In this document: in pieces, positions 51,193 to 59,492 of the stretch
Layout: each line of letters opens with the position of its first letter
Numbering within the stretch: position 1 is the first letter of the stretch
From: Micromonospora sp. CB01531
Lineage (GTDB): Bacteria > Actinomycetota > Actinomycetes > Mycobacteriales > Micromonosporaceae
Direction of reading: 5' to 3'
DNA: 64,000 nt
Assembly (NCBI RefSeq): GCF_001905095.1
Contig: NZ_LWLS01000002.1
Span: 1 to 64,000, forward strand
Translations under genes and position numbers: made by a program
The notes under the pieces: generated by a model
The model's database searches: none
What the model saw: only the letters and a program-made list of their open reading frames with translations
Told to the model about the DNA's origin: nothing

Positions 51193-53184
51193 ATGACCAT
51201 GCCCGCACTCATGTTCGGCGGGGACTACAACCCGGAGCAGTGGCCCGAGGAGGTCTGGGCCGAGGACATGAAGCTCATGGTCGAGGCCGGCGTGTCGCTG
51301 GTCTCGGTGGGCATCTTCGCCTGGGCCCGGGTCGAGCCGCGACCCGGCGAGTTCGACTTCGCCTGGTTCGACCGGGTGATGGACCACCTGGCCGAAGCCG
51401 GCATCGGGGCGAGCCTGGCGACCATGACCGCGTCACCACCGGCCTGGCTGTCCCGCCGCCACCCGGAGACGCTGCCCCAACGGGCCGACGGGGTACGGCT
51501 GTGGCCGGGCGCCCGACAGCACTACTGCCCGTCGAGCCCGGCCTACCGCGAACACGCCGGCCGGCTGGTGGAACAGGTCGCCGCCCGCTACGCCGACCAT
51601 GCGGCGCTGCGGCTGTGGCATGTCGGCAACGAGTACGGCTGTCACGTCCGGGCCTGCTGGTGCGACGTCTCGGCCGAGGACTTCCGGCACTGGCTCCGGC
51701 GCCGGTACGGCGACCTCGGCACGCTCAACGCCGCCTGGTCCACCGCGTTCTGGTCCCAGCGCTATGACGACTGGTCGGAGATCCTGCCGCCGCGGACGGC
51801 CCCCACCCTCGGCAACCCGGCGCAGAAGCTGGACTTCGCCCGGTTCAGCAACGAGGCGATCCTGGCCTGCTACGCGCTGGAGCGCGACATCCTGCGCCGG
51901 CACACCCCGACCGTTCCGGTGACCACGAACTTCATCGGCCTGGTGCACAAGCCGATCGACTCCTACCGCTGGGCCGCCGAACAGGACGTGGTCAGCCTCG
52001 ACAGCTACCCCGACCCGTACGACCCGCGCACCCACGTCGAGGCCGCGTTCGGCTACGACCTGGCCCGGTCCGCCCGCGACGGTCAGCCGTGGCTGCTCAT
52101 GGAGCAGGCACCGAGCGCCGTGAACTGGCGGGAACGCAACGCCCCCAAGCCACCGGGAGTGATGCGGTTGTGGAGCTGGCAGGCGGTCGCCCAGGGCGCC
52201 GATGGGGTGCTCTTCTTCCAGTGGCGGCAGGCGGCCGGGGGCGCGGAGAAGTTCCACTCGGCGATGCTGCCCCACGCCGGACCGGACACCCGTACCCACC
52301 GCGAGATCCGCCACCTCGGCGCCGAGATCAGCGCCGCCGCCGAACTGGCCGGCACCCGGGTACGCGCCGACGTGGCGCTGCTGCACGACTGGCCGAACTG
52401 GTGGGCGGTGGAAGGGGACGCCCACCCGGCTCCGCTGGACCTCCTGGCGGCCCACCGGGCCCACTACGAACCACTGTTCGACGCCCACGTGACCTGCGAC
52501 GTGGTGTCACCGGACGCCGACCTGAGCGGCTACCGCCTGGTGGTCGTACCCAACCTGTACCTGCTGCGGGAGACGACCGCCGCCGCGTTGCACGACCACG
52601 TCGCACGCGGCGGGCACCTGGTGATCTCCTACTTCTCCGGGATCGTCGACGAGAACGAGCGGTGGCATGCCGGCGGGGCGCCGGGGCCGCTGTGCGAGCT
52701 GCTCGGAGTACGGGTCGAGGAGTTCTGGCCGCTGCCCGCGACGGGCACCGTCGGCCTGGACCTCGACGGCCAGGTGGGCCGGGGGCTCGAGTGGTCGGAG
52801 TGGGTCGAGCCGGCAGGCGCCGAGGTGATCGGCCGCTTCGCCGACGGCGAGTTGTCTGGGCGGCCCGCCGTGCTGCGTCACCGCTACGGCAGCGGCACCG
52901 CCTGGTACCTGGCGACCCGGCCGGAGCCGGCCCTGATGGCGGCACTGCTCGACCGGGTGCGGGCGGAGGCCGGGGTCGAACCGGTCCTGCCCGGCCTGCC
53001 CGCGAGCGTCCAGGCCGTCCGCCGGCACGGCACCGACCGCTCCTACCTGCTGCTGCTCAACCACGGCGCCACCGAGGCCACGGTGGCGCTGCCGGAACCG
53101 GCAGTCGACCTGCTCGGGGACGGACAGCACCCGGTCGACGCGGTCACCCTCGCGCCGCGCGGCGTCGCCGTGCTGCGGTCCTGA
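51193..53184 (+). CDS. GH42 beta-galactosidase
   Basis: The 663-residue protein from ATG 51193 (GAGGGGGAG upstream) is a GH42 enzyme. The N-terminal TIM barrel begins MFGGDYNPEQWPEEVWAEDMKLM. The acid/base is E147 (WHVGNEYGCH) and the nucleophile E304 (LLMEQAPSAVNW), at the usual spacing. A Cys in HVRACWCD suggests the zinc site seen in some members. The trimerisation (about 390-590) and C-terminal beta domains follow. No signal peptide, so it acts on imported galactosides. It is monocistronic under operator E and ends in a shared terminator with the sialidase. Confidence 0.94.
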   Translation: MTMPALMFGGDYNPEQWPEEVWAEDMKLMVEAGVSLVSVGIFAWARVEPRPGEFDFAWFDRVMDHLAEAGIGASLATMTASPPAWLSRRHPETLPQRADGVRLWPGARQHYCPSSPAYREHAGRLVEQVAARYADHAALRLWHVGNEYGCHVRACWCDVSAEDFRHWLRRRYGDLGTLNAAWSTAFWSQRYDDWSEILPPRTAPTLGNPAQKLDFARFSNEAILACYALERDILRRHTPTVPVTTNFIGLVHKPIDSYRWAAEQDVVSLDSYPDPYDPRTHVEAAFGYDLARSARDGQPWLLMEQAPSAVNWRERNAPKPPGVMRLWSWQAVAQGADGVLFFQWRQAAGGAEKFHSAMLPHAGPDTRTHREIRHLGAEISAAAELAGTRVRADVALLHDWPNWWAVEGDAHPAPLDLLAAHRAHYEPLFDAHVTCDVVSPDADLSGYRLVVVPNLYLLRETTAAALHDHVARGGHLVISYFSGIVDENERWHAGGAPGPLCELLGVRVEEFWPLPATGTVGLDLDGQVGRGLEWSEWVEPAGAEVIGRFADGELSGRPAVLRHRYGSGTAWYLATRPEPALMAALLDRVRAEAGVEPVLPGLPASVQAVRRHGTDRSYLLLLNHGATEATVALPEPAVDLLGDGQHPVDAVTLAPRGVAVLRS

Positions 53185-53190
53185 CCCGCG

Positions 53191-53226
53191 CGGGGTGCGC
53201 CGCGACGGTCGCCGCGGCGCACCCCG
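53191..53226. terminator. Bidirectional terminator between GH42 and sialidase genes
   Basis: Perfect 14-nt arms CGGGGTGCGCCGCG (53191-53204) and CGCGGCGCACCCCG (53213-53226) lie between the two convergent stop codons. Confidence 0.85.
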
Positions 53227-53229
53227 TGG

Positions 53230-54450
53230 TCAGCGGCCTGGCCGCAGGTCGCCGACCGACACCCGGCGGAAAGTGATCGTCTGGTACGGGCCGGAGTTGC
53301 CCGTCTCGTACAGCACGCCGACCGTCCGGTTGTCCAACTGCACCAGGTCGGAGTACCCGGCCGGCAACCCGGACAACGCCAGCGCCGGCTGCCAGGTGGC
53401 GCCCTGGTCGGTGCTGGTCCGCAGCGTCATCACCGCCCGGCTGTTCGGATCGGCGGGGCCGGAGTAGAGCAGCGGCGCGTGCGGTCCGGCCAACCGCAGG
53501 ACGCTGCCCTGCACGACGGGCCCGACCAGGGTCGCCTGCGGGCGGTACGGCTGCACGAGGGTCTCCCCGCCGTCCGCGCTGTAGGTGTCGGCGCGGGTGC
53601 CGGGCGCGCTGCCGTTCTGGTCCCGGGAGTTCAGGTAGAGCCGGCCGTCCGGCAGTTCCGCCGCCGTCGACTCATTGACGTTGAGGTAGCCGTCGGGGTT
53701 GTCGTCGACCGCGCCGATCTGCCAACTCGCCCCGTCGTCGTCGCTGTACAGCAGGTGGCCGCCGTAGTACTTCGCCTCCGTGCCGAGGTCGGGCGAGCCG
53801 GCCGGCGGGGCGATCGAATGGTTGGCGGGGACCACCAGCCGCCCCGCGTGGGCGCCCACGGTCAGCCGTACGGCGTGACCCGGTCCGGTGGCGTACCACC
53901 GCCAGGTCGACGCCTTGGCCTGGTCGGTGATCTCGCGGGGAGCCGACCAGCTCGCCCCTTCGTCGTCGCTGTACTGGACGAAGACCCGGCGGCTCTGCTC
54001 GGGGGTCACCTCGCCGCGCATGATCTCGGCTTCCGAGGCGTCCCCGGCGTTCACCGTGGACAGCAGCACGAGACGGCCGGCGGAGGTCAGGACAGGTGCC
54101 GGGTTTCCGGCGGTGTCCGGCCCCCGCTCGTGGACCACCTGCAGGGGTCCCCAGGTGCAGCCGCCGTCGCCGGACCGTTTCAGGACGAGGTCGATGTTCC
54201 CGGCGTCGCCGAGCGATCCGGCCCGGCCTTCGGCGAAGGCCAGCAGGGTGCCGGACCGGGCGGTGACCACCGCCGGGATCCGGAACGCGGTGTAGCCCTC
54301 GGTGCCGGAGACGAACGGCACGGAGGTGTCGCAGTGGCGGGGTCCGCCGCCGGGGGCTGCTGCGGCCGGTGCGGCGCCGACGGCCAGGAACGCGCCGAGC
54401 GTGACACCGGCGAGGAGCGGGAGGGATGACCGGGGGGTGAAGGCGGGCAT
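53230..54450 (-). CDS. Secreted sialidase (GH33-type exo-alpha-sialidase)
   Basis: The 406-residue protein has a Sec signal peptide (SSLPLLAGVTLGAFLAVGAAPAAAA). The sialidase arginine motif is FRIP (R57). Asp-box repeats appear at SGDGGCTW, SDDEGASW, SDDDGASW, SADGGETL and STDQGATW. The catalytic region includes AEGRAGSLGDAGNIDL (general acid Asp), NESTAAELPDGRLYLNSRD (Glu) and GYSDLVQLD (Tyr). It would free sialic acid outside the cell for uptake by a transporter. No lectin or CBM domain is attached. ATG 54450 has GAGAGG six bases upstream. A weaker operator copy precedes it. Confidence 0.92.
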   Translation of the reverse strand: MPAFTPRSSLPLLAGVTLGAFLAVGAAPAAAAPGGGPRHCDTSVPFVSGTEGYTAFRIPAVVTARSGTLLAFAEGRAGSLGDAGNIDLVLKRSGDGGCTWGPLQVVHERGPDTAGNPAPVLTSAGRLVLLSTVNAGDASEAEIMRGEVTPEQSRRVFVQYSDDEGASWSAPREITDQAKASTWRWYATGPGHAVRLTVGAHAGRLVVPANHSIAPPAGSPDLGTEAKYYGGHLLYSDDDGASWQIGAVDDNPDGYLNVNESTAAELPDGRLYLNSRDQNGSAPGTRADTYSADGGETLVQPYRPQATLVGPVVQGSVLRLAGPHAPLLYSGPADPNSRAVMTLRTSTDQGATWQPALALSGLPAGYSDLVQLDNRTVGVLYETGNSGPYQTITFRRVSVGDLRPGR

Positions 54451-54505
54451 GCGCACCTCTCTCGTGGTGGTCGGTGGCCTCCATCAGCGACAGCGCCAGG
54501 AGGTA

Positions 54506-54520
54506 GGACGTCCACTGTCC
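54506..54520. promoter_or_regulatory. Operator-like site F, upstream of the sialidase
   Basis: GGACGTCCACTGTCC matches the consensus at 12 of 15 positions and keeps both outer arms (GGAC/GTCC). It lies 56 nt upstream of the sialidase start. This is the least certain member of the set because two mismatches are in the core. Confidence 0.4.
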
Positions 54521-54585
54521 GATCCCGACGCTAAAGGTGGGTTTCGAAGTGGTCAAGGTCAGCCCTTCGGCCTACCGTGGACGCC

Positions 54586-54870
54586 ATGCCAAAAGCTGTC
54601 TGGAGCGACCTCGTCATCGCGGAGAGCGACGACACGGTGGTGGTCGAGGGCAACCACTACTTCCCCCGCGCCGTGCTGCGCGAGGACCTGATCCGCGACT
54701 CGGCCACCCACACGTTCTGCCCGTGGAAGGGCACCGCGTCGTACTACACCCTCGAACACGCGGGCCGGTCCAGCGCGGACGCCGTCTGGTACTACCCCGA
54801 CCCGAAGCCGGAGGCGGAGATGGTGCGCGACCGGGTCGCGTTCTGGAAGGACGTCCAGGTCGTCGACTGA
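54586..54870 (+). CDS. DUF427 family protein
   Basis: The 94-residue protein matches DUF427: AVWSDLVIAESDDTVVVEGNHYFPRAVLREDLIRDSATHTFCPWKGTASYYTLEHAGRSSADAVWYYPDPKPEAEMVRDRVAFWKDVQV. The motif C-PWKG-x-A-x-Y-Y is characteristic. Function is unknown; members are small, single-domain and cytoplasmic. ATG 54586 is chosen because it begins at the family N-terminus (PKAVW). It stands alone and divergent from the sialidase gene. Confidence 0.9.
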   Translation: MPKAVWSDLVIAESDDTVVVEGNHYFPRAVLREDLIRDSATHTFCPWKGTASYYTLEHAGRSSADAVWYYPDPKPEAEMVRDRVAFWKDVQVVD

Positions 54871-54928
54871 GTCACGGCCGCACCGGGGCGGCTCGCCATC
54901 GACCGTCGCCGTGGGTCAGGATGCCCCC

Positions 54929-55660
54929 ATGTCCGCGCCACGCACCGACCCGCCCGGCACCGTCTACGGCGCCCGCCGCCTGGCCCGGCTCCGCCTGCCG
55001 CAGGACCCGCTGATGCGGATCGCGCTGGGCGTCGCCGTGGTCGGCGTACTCCTGGGGGCGTTCCTCGCCACCGGCGTGCTCGGCGGCGGCGACCAGCCGG
55101 TGTCCACGGCAGGCGCACCGACCCTCACGGCGAGCGAGTCGAGTCCGGCCGCGCCCACCACGGAGGCCGCGCCCACCACGGCGGCGCCCACCACGGCCGC
55201 CCCGCCGTCGCCGACGGCCGCGCCGGCCCCGCCGCCAGCCCCCGCGGCCGGACCGAAGGTGTTCCGTGGCGTGCCCTCCGGGCGCTGCGTCGGGGTGACC
55301 GGCGACGAACCGGAAGGCGCGCAGGCGGCGCTGGCCGACTGCACCAGCGGCCCGGAGCAGCAGTGGGTGGCGACCCCTGTCGCCGCCGACGTGTTCGCCA
55401 TGGTCAACGCGGCCAGCGGCAAGTGCCTGGACGTCTACGGGCAGAGCGCCGATGACGGCGCGAAGGTGGTGCAGTGGTCCTGCAACGGGCAGGCCAACCA
55501 GCAGTGGCGGCTCGCCCCGGCCGCCGGCGGCGCCGTGCTGCTGGTAGCCGTACACAGCGGCAAGTGCGCGCAGGTCCACGACGCCGGCAGCGACGCGGGC
55601 AACGCGCTGGAACAGGCCCCGTGCAGCGGCGCGCCCGAGCAGCAGTGGGCGATCGGGTAG
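54929..55660 (+). CDS. Membrane-anchored ricin-type (R-type) lectin
   Basis: The 243-residue protein from ATG 54929 has a cytoplasmic tail and one transmembrane helix (LMRIALGVAVVGVLLGAFLATGVLG). A Thr/Ala/Pro-rich wall-spanning linker follows (TTEAAPTTAAPTTAAPPSP), then a ricin B beta-trefoil with three repeats ending in QQWVA, QQWRL and QQWAI (the QxW signature). Cys pairs support repeat disulfides. It would bind galactose-type or other glycans at the cell surface. Its location next to the glycan locus is suggestive, but no operator is found upstream. Confidence 0.85.
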   Translation: MSAPRTDPPGTVYGARRLARLRLPQDPLMRIALGVAVVGVLLGAFLATGVLGGGDQPVSTAGAPTLTASESSPAAPTTEAAPTTAAPTTAAPPSPTAAPAPPPAPAAGPKVFRGVPSGRCVGVTGDEPEGAQAALADCTSGPEQQWVATPVAADVFAMVNAASGKCLDVYGQSADDGAKVVQWSCNGQANQQWRLAPAAGGAVLLVAVHSGKCAQVHDAGSDAGNALEQAPCSGAPEQQWAIG

Positions 55661-55781
55661 GCCGGGGGCGGGTCGCCGATGTGGGAGTGTCCGGCCGCCG
55701 CAGACACCGCCAGGTCGCCGATGACACGGGCCGGCCTCGGCGGCCCGGCCGGCGCCCGGGGACACCGCCAGGTCGGCGGCG
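55661..55781. repeat. Intergenic short repeats and hairpin
   Basis: The 15-mer GACACCGCCAGGTCG occurs at 55703-55717 and again at 55761-55775. GGTCGCCGATG occurs at 55671 and 55713. A 7-bp stem CGGGCCG/CGGCCCG (55727-55747) between the two could act as terminator for the convergent lectin and MFS genes. The biological meaning of the repeats is unclear. Confidence 0.45.
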
Positions 55782-57083
55782 TCAGCCCCGGTAGCTCCAC
55801 GCGCGCGGCGCGGCGGCCACCGGCACCGCGACCGGCACGGGCACCGGCTGCCGGCGGCGCAGCAGCAACGACAGCCCGGCCGCCCCGATCGACAGCGCGC
55901 CGGCCGCGTACCAGGCGAGGGCGTAGTCGCCGAGCTGGTCGCGGACCAGTCCGGCGCCGGTCGCCGCCATCGCGGCGCCGATCTGGTGGGCGGCGAACAC
56001 CCAGCCGAAGACCACCGCGGCGGACGCGCCGAAGTATTCCCGGCACAGCGCCACGGTCGGCGGCACGGTGGCCACCCAGTCCAGCCCGTAGAAGACGATG
56101 AAGACCAGCATGCTGGGCTGCGCGGTGTCGGCGAAGAGGCCCGGAAGCACCAGCAGCGACGCGCCGCGCAGCGCGTAGTAGGCGCCGAGCAGCAGCCGGC
56201 TGTCCATCCGGTCGGTGAGCCAGCCGGAGGCCACCGTGCCGGCGATGTCGAAGATCCCGACCAGGGCGAGCAGGCCGGCGGCGGTGGTCTCCGGCATGCC
56301 GTGGTCGTGCGCCGCCGGCACGAAGTGGGTGCCGACCAGGCCGTTGGTGGTCGCGCCGCAGATCGCGAAGCCGCCGGCGAGCAGCCAGAACGGCCGGGTC
56401 CGCGCGGCGGCGGTGAGCGCGGCGATCGCCCGGGCCGCCGCCCCGCGGGCCGGCGGGGCGGGGGGCAGCACTTCGGTGGCGCCGTAGGCGGGCAGGCCGA
56501 GGTCCGCCGGGTGTTCGCGTAGCAGCCACACGACCAGGGGTACGACTGCCAGCGCCGCCCCGGCGACGACCAGCGCCGCCACCCGCCAGCCGTGGTCGCG
56601 GACCAGCACGGCGATCAGCGGGAGGAACACCAGCTGCCCGGTCGCCCCGCCCGCGGTGAGTACGCCGGTGACCAGCCCTCGCCGGCGGACGAACCAGCGT
56701 CCGGTGACCGTGGCTACAAAGGCCAGCGCCATCGATCCGGTGCCCAGCCCGACCAGGACACCCCAGCAGAGGATGAGCTGCCAGCTCGCACTCATCATGA
56801 CGGTCAGCCCGCTGCCGAGGGCCACCAGCACCAGCGCGCCGGCCACCACCCGGCGGATGCCGAACCGGTCCATCAGCGCGGCGGCGAACGGGGCGGTCAG
56901 CCCGTAGAGCATGAGGTTGACCGAGACGGCGGCGGAGATCGTTGCGAGGGGCCAGCCGAACTCGGCGTGCAGCGGGTGCAGCAGCACCCCGGGCGTGGCG
57001 CGGAAACCGGCCGCGCCGACCAGCGCCACGAAGGCGACGGCGGCGACGGCCCAGGCCGGGTGGAGACGGCGGGAACGGGTCAC
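55782..57083 (-). CDS. MFS transporter, OFA/monocarboxylate-like (12 TM)
   Basis: The 433-residue protein from GTG 57083 has 12 predicted helices. The N-half resembles monocarboxylate/OFA-type MFS porters: GVLLHPLHAEFGWPLATISAAVSVNLMLYGLTAPFAAALMDRFGIRRVV and GTGSMALAFVATVTGRWFVRRRGLVTGVLTAGGATGQLVFLPL. The substrate is probably a carboxylate. ATG 57134 is an alternative start. It is divergent from a GATase1-AraC regulator (70-nt gap), the likely local controller. Confidence 0.86.
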   Translation of the reverse strand: MTRSRRLHPAWAVAAVAFVALVGAAGFRATPGVLLHPLHAEFGWPLATISAAVSVNLMLYGLTAPFAAALMDRFGIRRVVAGALVLVALGSGLTVMMSASWQLILCWGVLVGLGTGSMALAFVATVTGRWFVRRRGLVTGVLTAGGATGQLVFLPLIAVLVRDHGWRVAALVVAGAALAVVPLVVWLLREHPADLGLPAYGATEVLPPAPPARGAAARAIAALTAAARTRPFWLLAGGFAICGATTNGLVGTHFVPAAHDHGMPETTAAGLLALVGIFDIAGTVASGWLTDRMDSRLLLGAYYALRGASLLVLPGLFADTAQPSMLVFIVFYGLDWVATVPPTVALCREYFGASAAVVFGWVFAAHQIGAAMAATGAGLVRDQLGDYALAWYAAGALSIGAAGLSLLLRRRQPVPVPVAVPVAAAPRAWSYRG

Positions 57084-57153
57084 GCTCCGAGTCTCGGGGC
57101 GGGCGGGCCGCACGACGAGTGGCCGGAAAGCCATCATGCGCAATAATCGGGCC

Positions 57154-58128
57154 ATGGTTGTCGTCCCGCACCGGATCGCCGTGCTCGCCCTCGACCAGGT
57201 CGTCGGCCTGGACCTGGGCACCCCGTCTCAGGTCTTCGGCACCGCCCGTACCGGCGACTTCCAGCAGCTCTACACCGTCGACGCCTGCGCCCCCGGCGGT
57301 GGCCCGGTCCGCAGCACCGCCGGGTTCCAGGTCGTCCCCGATCACGGGCTGGAGCTGCTCGACACCGCTGACTCGGTGATCGTGCCCGGCATCCACGGCG
57401 GTCCGCCGCTGGCGGACGGGACGCTGGCCCCCGAGGTGGCGGCGGCGCTGCGGGCCGCCCACGAGCGCGGCGCGCGCATCATGTCGATCTGCACCGGCGC
57501 GTTCGTGCTGGCCGCCGCCGGCCTGCTCGACGGCCTCCGGGCCACCACCCACTGGGCGTACGCGGACCGCTTCCGCCGGCTGCACCCGGCCGTGGACCTC
57601 GACCCGGATGTGCTGTTCATCGACTCCGGCCGGGTACTCACCTCGGCTGGGGTGGCCGCCGGCCTCGACCTGTGCCTGCACGTGATCCGCACCGACCACG
57701 GCAGCGAGGTGGCCAACCGGTCCGCCCGGCGCTGCGTGGTGCCGCCGTGGCGGGACGGCGGCCAGGCCCAGTACATCGAGCGCCCGGTCCCCCGAGCGGC
57801 GGAGACCGGCACCGCGGCCACCCGGCAGTGGGCCCGGCAACGGCTGCACGAGCCGGTGGCGCTGCGCGACCTGGCCGCGCACGCCCGGATGAGCGTACGC
57901 ACCTTCACCCGGCACTTCCGCTCCGAGACCGGACTCAGCCCGGCGCAGTGGCTGCTCCAGCAGCGCACCGAGCACGCCCGGCTGCTGCTGGAGACCACCG
58001 ACCTGAGCGTCGACCAGATCGCCCGGCACGCCGGCTTCGGCACCACCGCCGCCCTGCGCCAGCACTTCCACCAGCGGGTCGGCGTCGCCCCCACGGCCTA
58101 CCGCCGCACCTTCCACCGCGTCTCCTGA
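57154..58128 (+). CDS. AraC-family regulator with N-terminal DJ-1/PfpI (GATase1-like) domain
   Basis: The 324-residue protein has an N-terminal DJ-1/PfpI domain with the Cys nucleophile elbow SICTGAFVLAAAGLLDG and HWAYADRFRRLHP (FtrA-like). The C-terminal double HTH of AraC type reads LHEPVALRDLAAHARMSVRTFTRHFRSETGLSPAQWLLQQRTEHARLLLETTDLSVDQIARHAGFGTTAALRQHFHQRVGVAPTAYRRTF. Such regulators respond to small metabolites and activate neighbouring genes; the divergent MFS gene is the obvious target. ATG 57154 is the only good start. Confidence 0.92.
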   Translation: MVVVPHRIAVLALDQVVGLDLGTPSQVFGTARTGDFQQLYTVDACAPGGGPVRSTAGFQVVPDHGLELLDTADSVIVPGIHGGPPLADGTLAPEVAAALRAAHERGARIMSICTGAFVLAAAGLLDGLRATTHWAYADRFRRLHPAVDLDPDVLFIDSGRVLTSAGVAAGLDLCLHVIRTDHGSEVANRSARRCVVPPWRDGGQAQYIERPVPRAAETGTAATRQWARQRLHEPVALRDLAAHARMSVRTFTRHFRSETGLSPAQWLLQQRTEHARLLLETTDLSVDQIARHAGFGTTAALRQHFHQRVGVAPTAYRRTFHRVS

Positions 58129-58217
58129 TCCCCGCTGCCGGACCGGCAGGGCCCCGGGCAGCGCGTCTCACCCAGGAGCTTCGCAGGGCACCGCCCACGC
58201 CACCGGCTCGTCTTCGC

Positions 58218-58703
58218 TCAGGCCATGTGCGGCTGGCGGCGCAGGGCGCGGAGCTGGGCAAGGTGCATCGGCAGGTGGACGCGGGTGTGCAGGTCCAGCG
58301 TCCGGCCCCAGGGCAGGGTGTCGGCCACGTCCAGGTCGAAGCCCTCCCGCAGCACCGTCTCCACCGGGGTCTCCGCGGCCGGGCCGAGGCGCTCGGCGAG
58401 GGAGCAGAGCTTCTGGCTGGTAGCCCGGAGCAGCGCGGCCAACCCGTCCAGCCCGCCGCACTCGGAGACCAACGCGTCGAGCTGCGGGCGGTGGATGGTC
58501 TCCAGGTCGTAGTACGCGAACGGCGACCCGGCCAGCACCGCCTCGGTCGCCTCGCTCATCAGCTCGTCGCTGGCGGCCAGGTGGGCGACGATCTGCTCGG
58601 CACTCAGCTCCCCGTCCTCGGGCGGCCCGAACCCGCCGGCGTCCACCTCCGCGAGCACCGTCTCGTACGCGCGCCGCAGCTCCGCGGCGTCCACGTCGTC
58701 CAT
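58218..58703 (-). CDS. DinB-like four-helix protein
   Basis: The 161-residue protein is mostly helical. SAEQIVAHLAASDELMSEATEAVLAG contains the first conserved His of DinB-type metal sites, and LDLHTRVHLPMHLAQLRALRRQ contains the C-terminal H-x3-H-type pair. These features fit the DinB/maleylpyruvate-isomerase-like superfamily, which binds a metal and often a low-molecular-weight thiol (mycothiol in actinomycetes). Substrate unknown. ATG 58703 is chosen over the upstream in-frame ATG 58715. It is divergent from the AHSA1/ArsR pair. Confidence 0.7.
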   Translation of the reverse strand: MDDVDAAELRRAYETVLAEVDAGGFGPPEDGELSAEQIVAHLAASDELMSEATEAVLAGSPFAYYDLETIHRPQLDALVSECGGLDGLAALLRATSQKLCSLAERLGPAAETPVETVLREGFDLDVADTLPWGRTLDLHTRVHLPMHLAQLRALRRQPHMA

Positions 58704-58783
58704 GCCCGCATCCAACCCCGCCTACGGACGGCAGCGCTGCGGCTACCCCGCCGGGTTCACCCGGACGAGGCCGCCTGACGGGG

Positions 58784-58826
58784 TTTACCCACCCGATCGA
58801 TCGGGCTAATATAAGCCACAACTTAT
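58784..58826 (+). promoter_or_regulatory. Promoter and operator of the AHSA1/ArsR operon
   Basis: TTTACC (58784-58789) and TAATAT (58807-58812), 17 nt apart, form a good promoter. The inverted repeat ATAAG-N6-CTTAT (58811-58826) overlaps the -10 and start region and is notably AT-rich, a likely operator for the ArsR encoded by the second gene. Confidence 0.6.
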
Positions 58827-58838
58827 GAAGGAGGAGTC

Positions 58839-59492
58839 TTGACGCTCACCAGTGATCCCGTCCGCGCCGCCGGTCTGGTGGCCCGCGAAATCCGCCGCGG
58901 CACCCGCGACGGCCGACCCACCAAGATCGCCATAGCCCGCCGCCGGTACGCCGCCGAACGCCCGGACGTGTGGGACGCGCTCACCAACGCCGAGCGGATC
59001 CCGCGCTGGTTCCTTCCGATCAGCGGCGACCTGGTCGTCGGCGGCCACTACCAACTCGAGGGCAACGCCAGCGGCGTCGTGGAGCGCTGCACCGAGCCGG
59101 AGAGCTTCGCGGTGACCTGGGAGTTCAACGGCCAGGTCTCGTGGGTGCAGGTCCACCTCGGCGAGACCGACGGCGACACGACGCTGGAACTGGTCCACGA
59201 GGCGCACGTCGACCCCGACCTGTGGGCGCAGTTCGGCCCGGGGGCGGTCGGCATCGGCTGGGACCTCGCGCTGCTGGGCCTCGCCCAGCACCTGGCCGGC
59301 GCCGCCCTCGACCCCGCCGAGGGGGCCGCCTGGCCGCTCAGCCCCGACGGCACCCGATTCGTCCGGCTCGCCGGCGAAGGCTGGGCCCAGGCCGCGATCG
59401 CCGACGGCGACGACCCGGAGCAGGCCCGCGCCGCCGCGACGCGTACCGTCGCGTTCTACACGACCGCGCCGGAGGAGGCACCGGAGGGCTGA
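58839..59492 (+). CDS. AHSA1/SRPBCC-domain protein
   Basis: The 217-residue protein starts at TTG 58839, seven bases after AAGGAGGAG. One AHSA1 domain is recognised by RRRYAAERPDVWDALTNAERIPRWFLPISGDLVVGGHYQLEGNASGVVERCTEPESFAVTWEF and LELVHEAHVDPDLWAQFGPGAVGIGWDLALLGL. Ligand unknown. Its TGA overlaps the ATG of an ArsR gene (TGATG), so the two are co-translated. The order, AHSA1 first and regulator second, is the reverse of the 35.1-36.6 kb pair. Confidence 0.87.
   Translation: MTLTSDPVRAAGLVAREIRRGTRDGRPTKIAIARRRYAAERPDVWDALTNAERIPRWFLPISGDLVVGGHYQLEGNASGVVERCTEPESFAVTWEFNGQVSWVQVHLGETDGDTTLELVHEAHVDPDLWAQFGPGAVGIGWDLALLGLAQHLAGAALDPAEGAAWPLSPDGTRFVRLAGEGWAQAAIADGDDPEQARAAATRTVAFYTTAPEEAPEG

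Noticed and set aside
55661..55781. Short direct repeats as a CRISPR or satellite array
   Set aside because: Only two copies of a 15-mer are present, without regular spacing.
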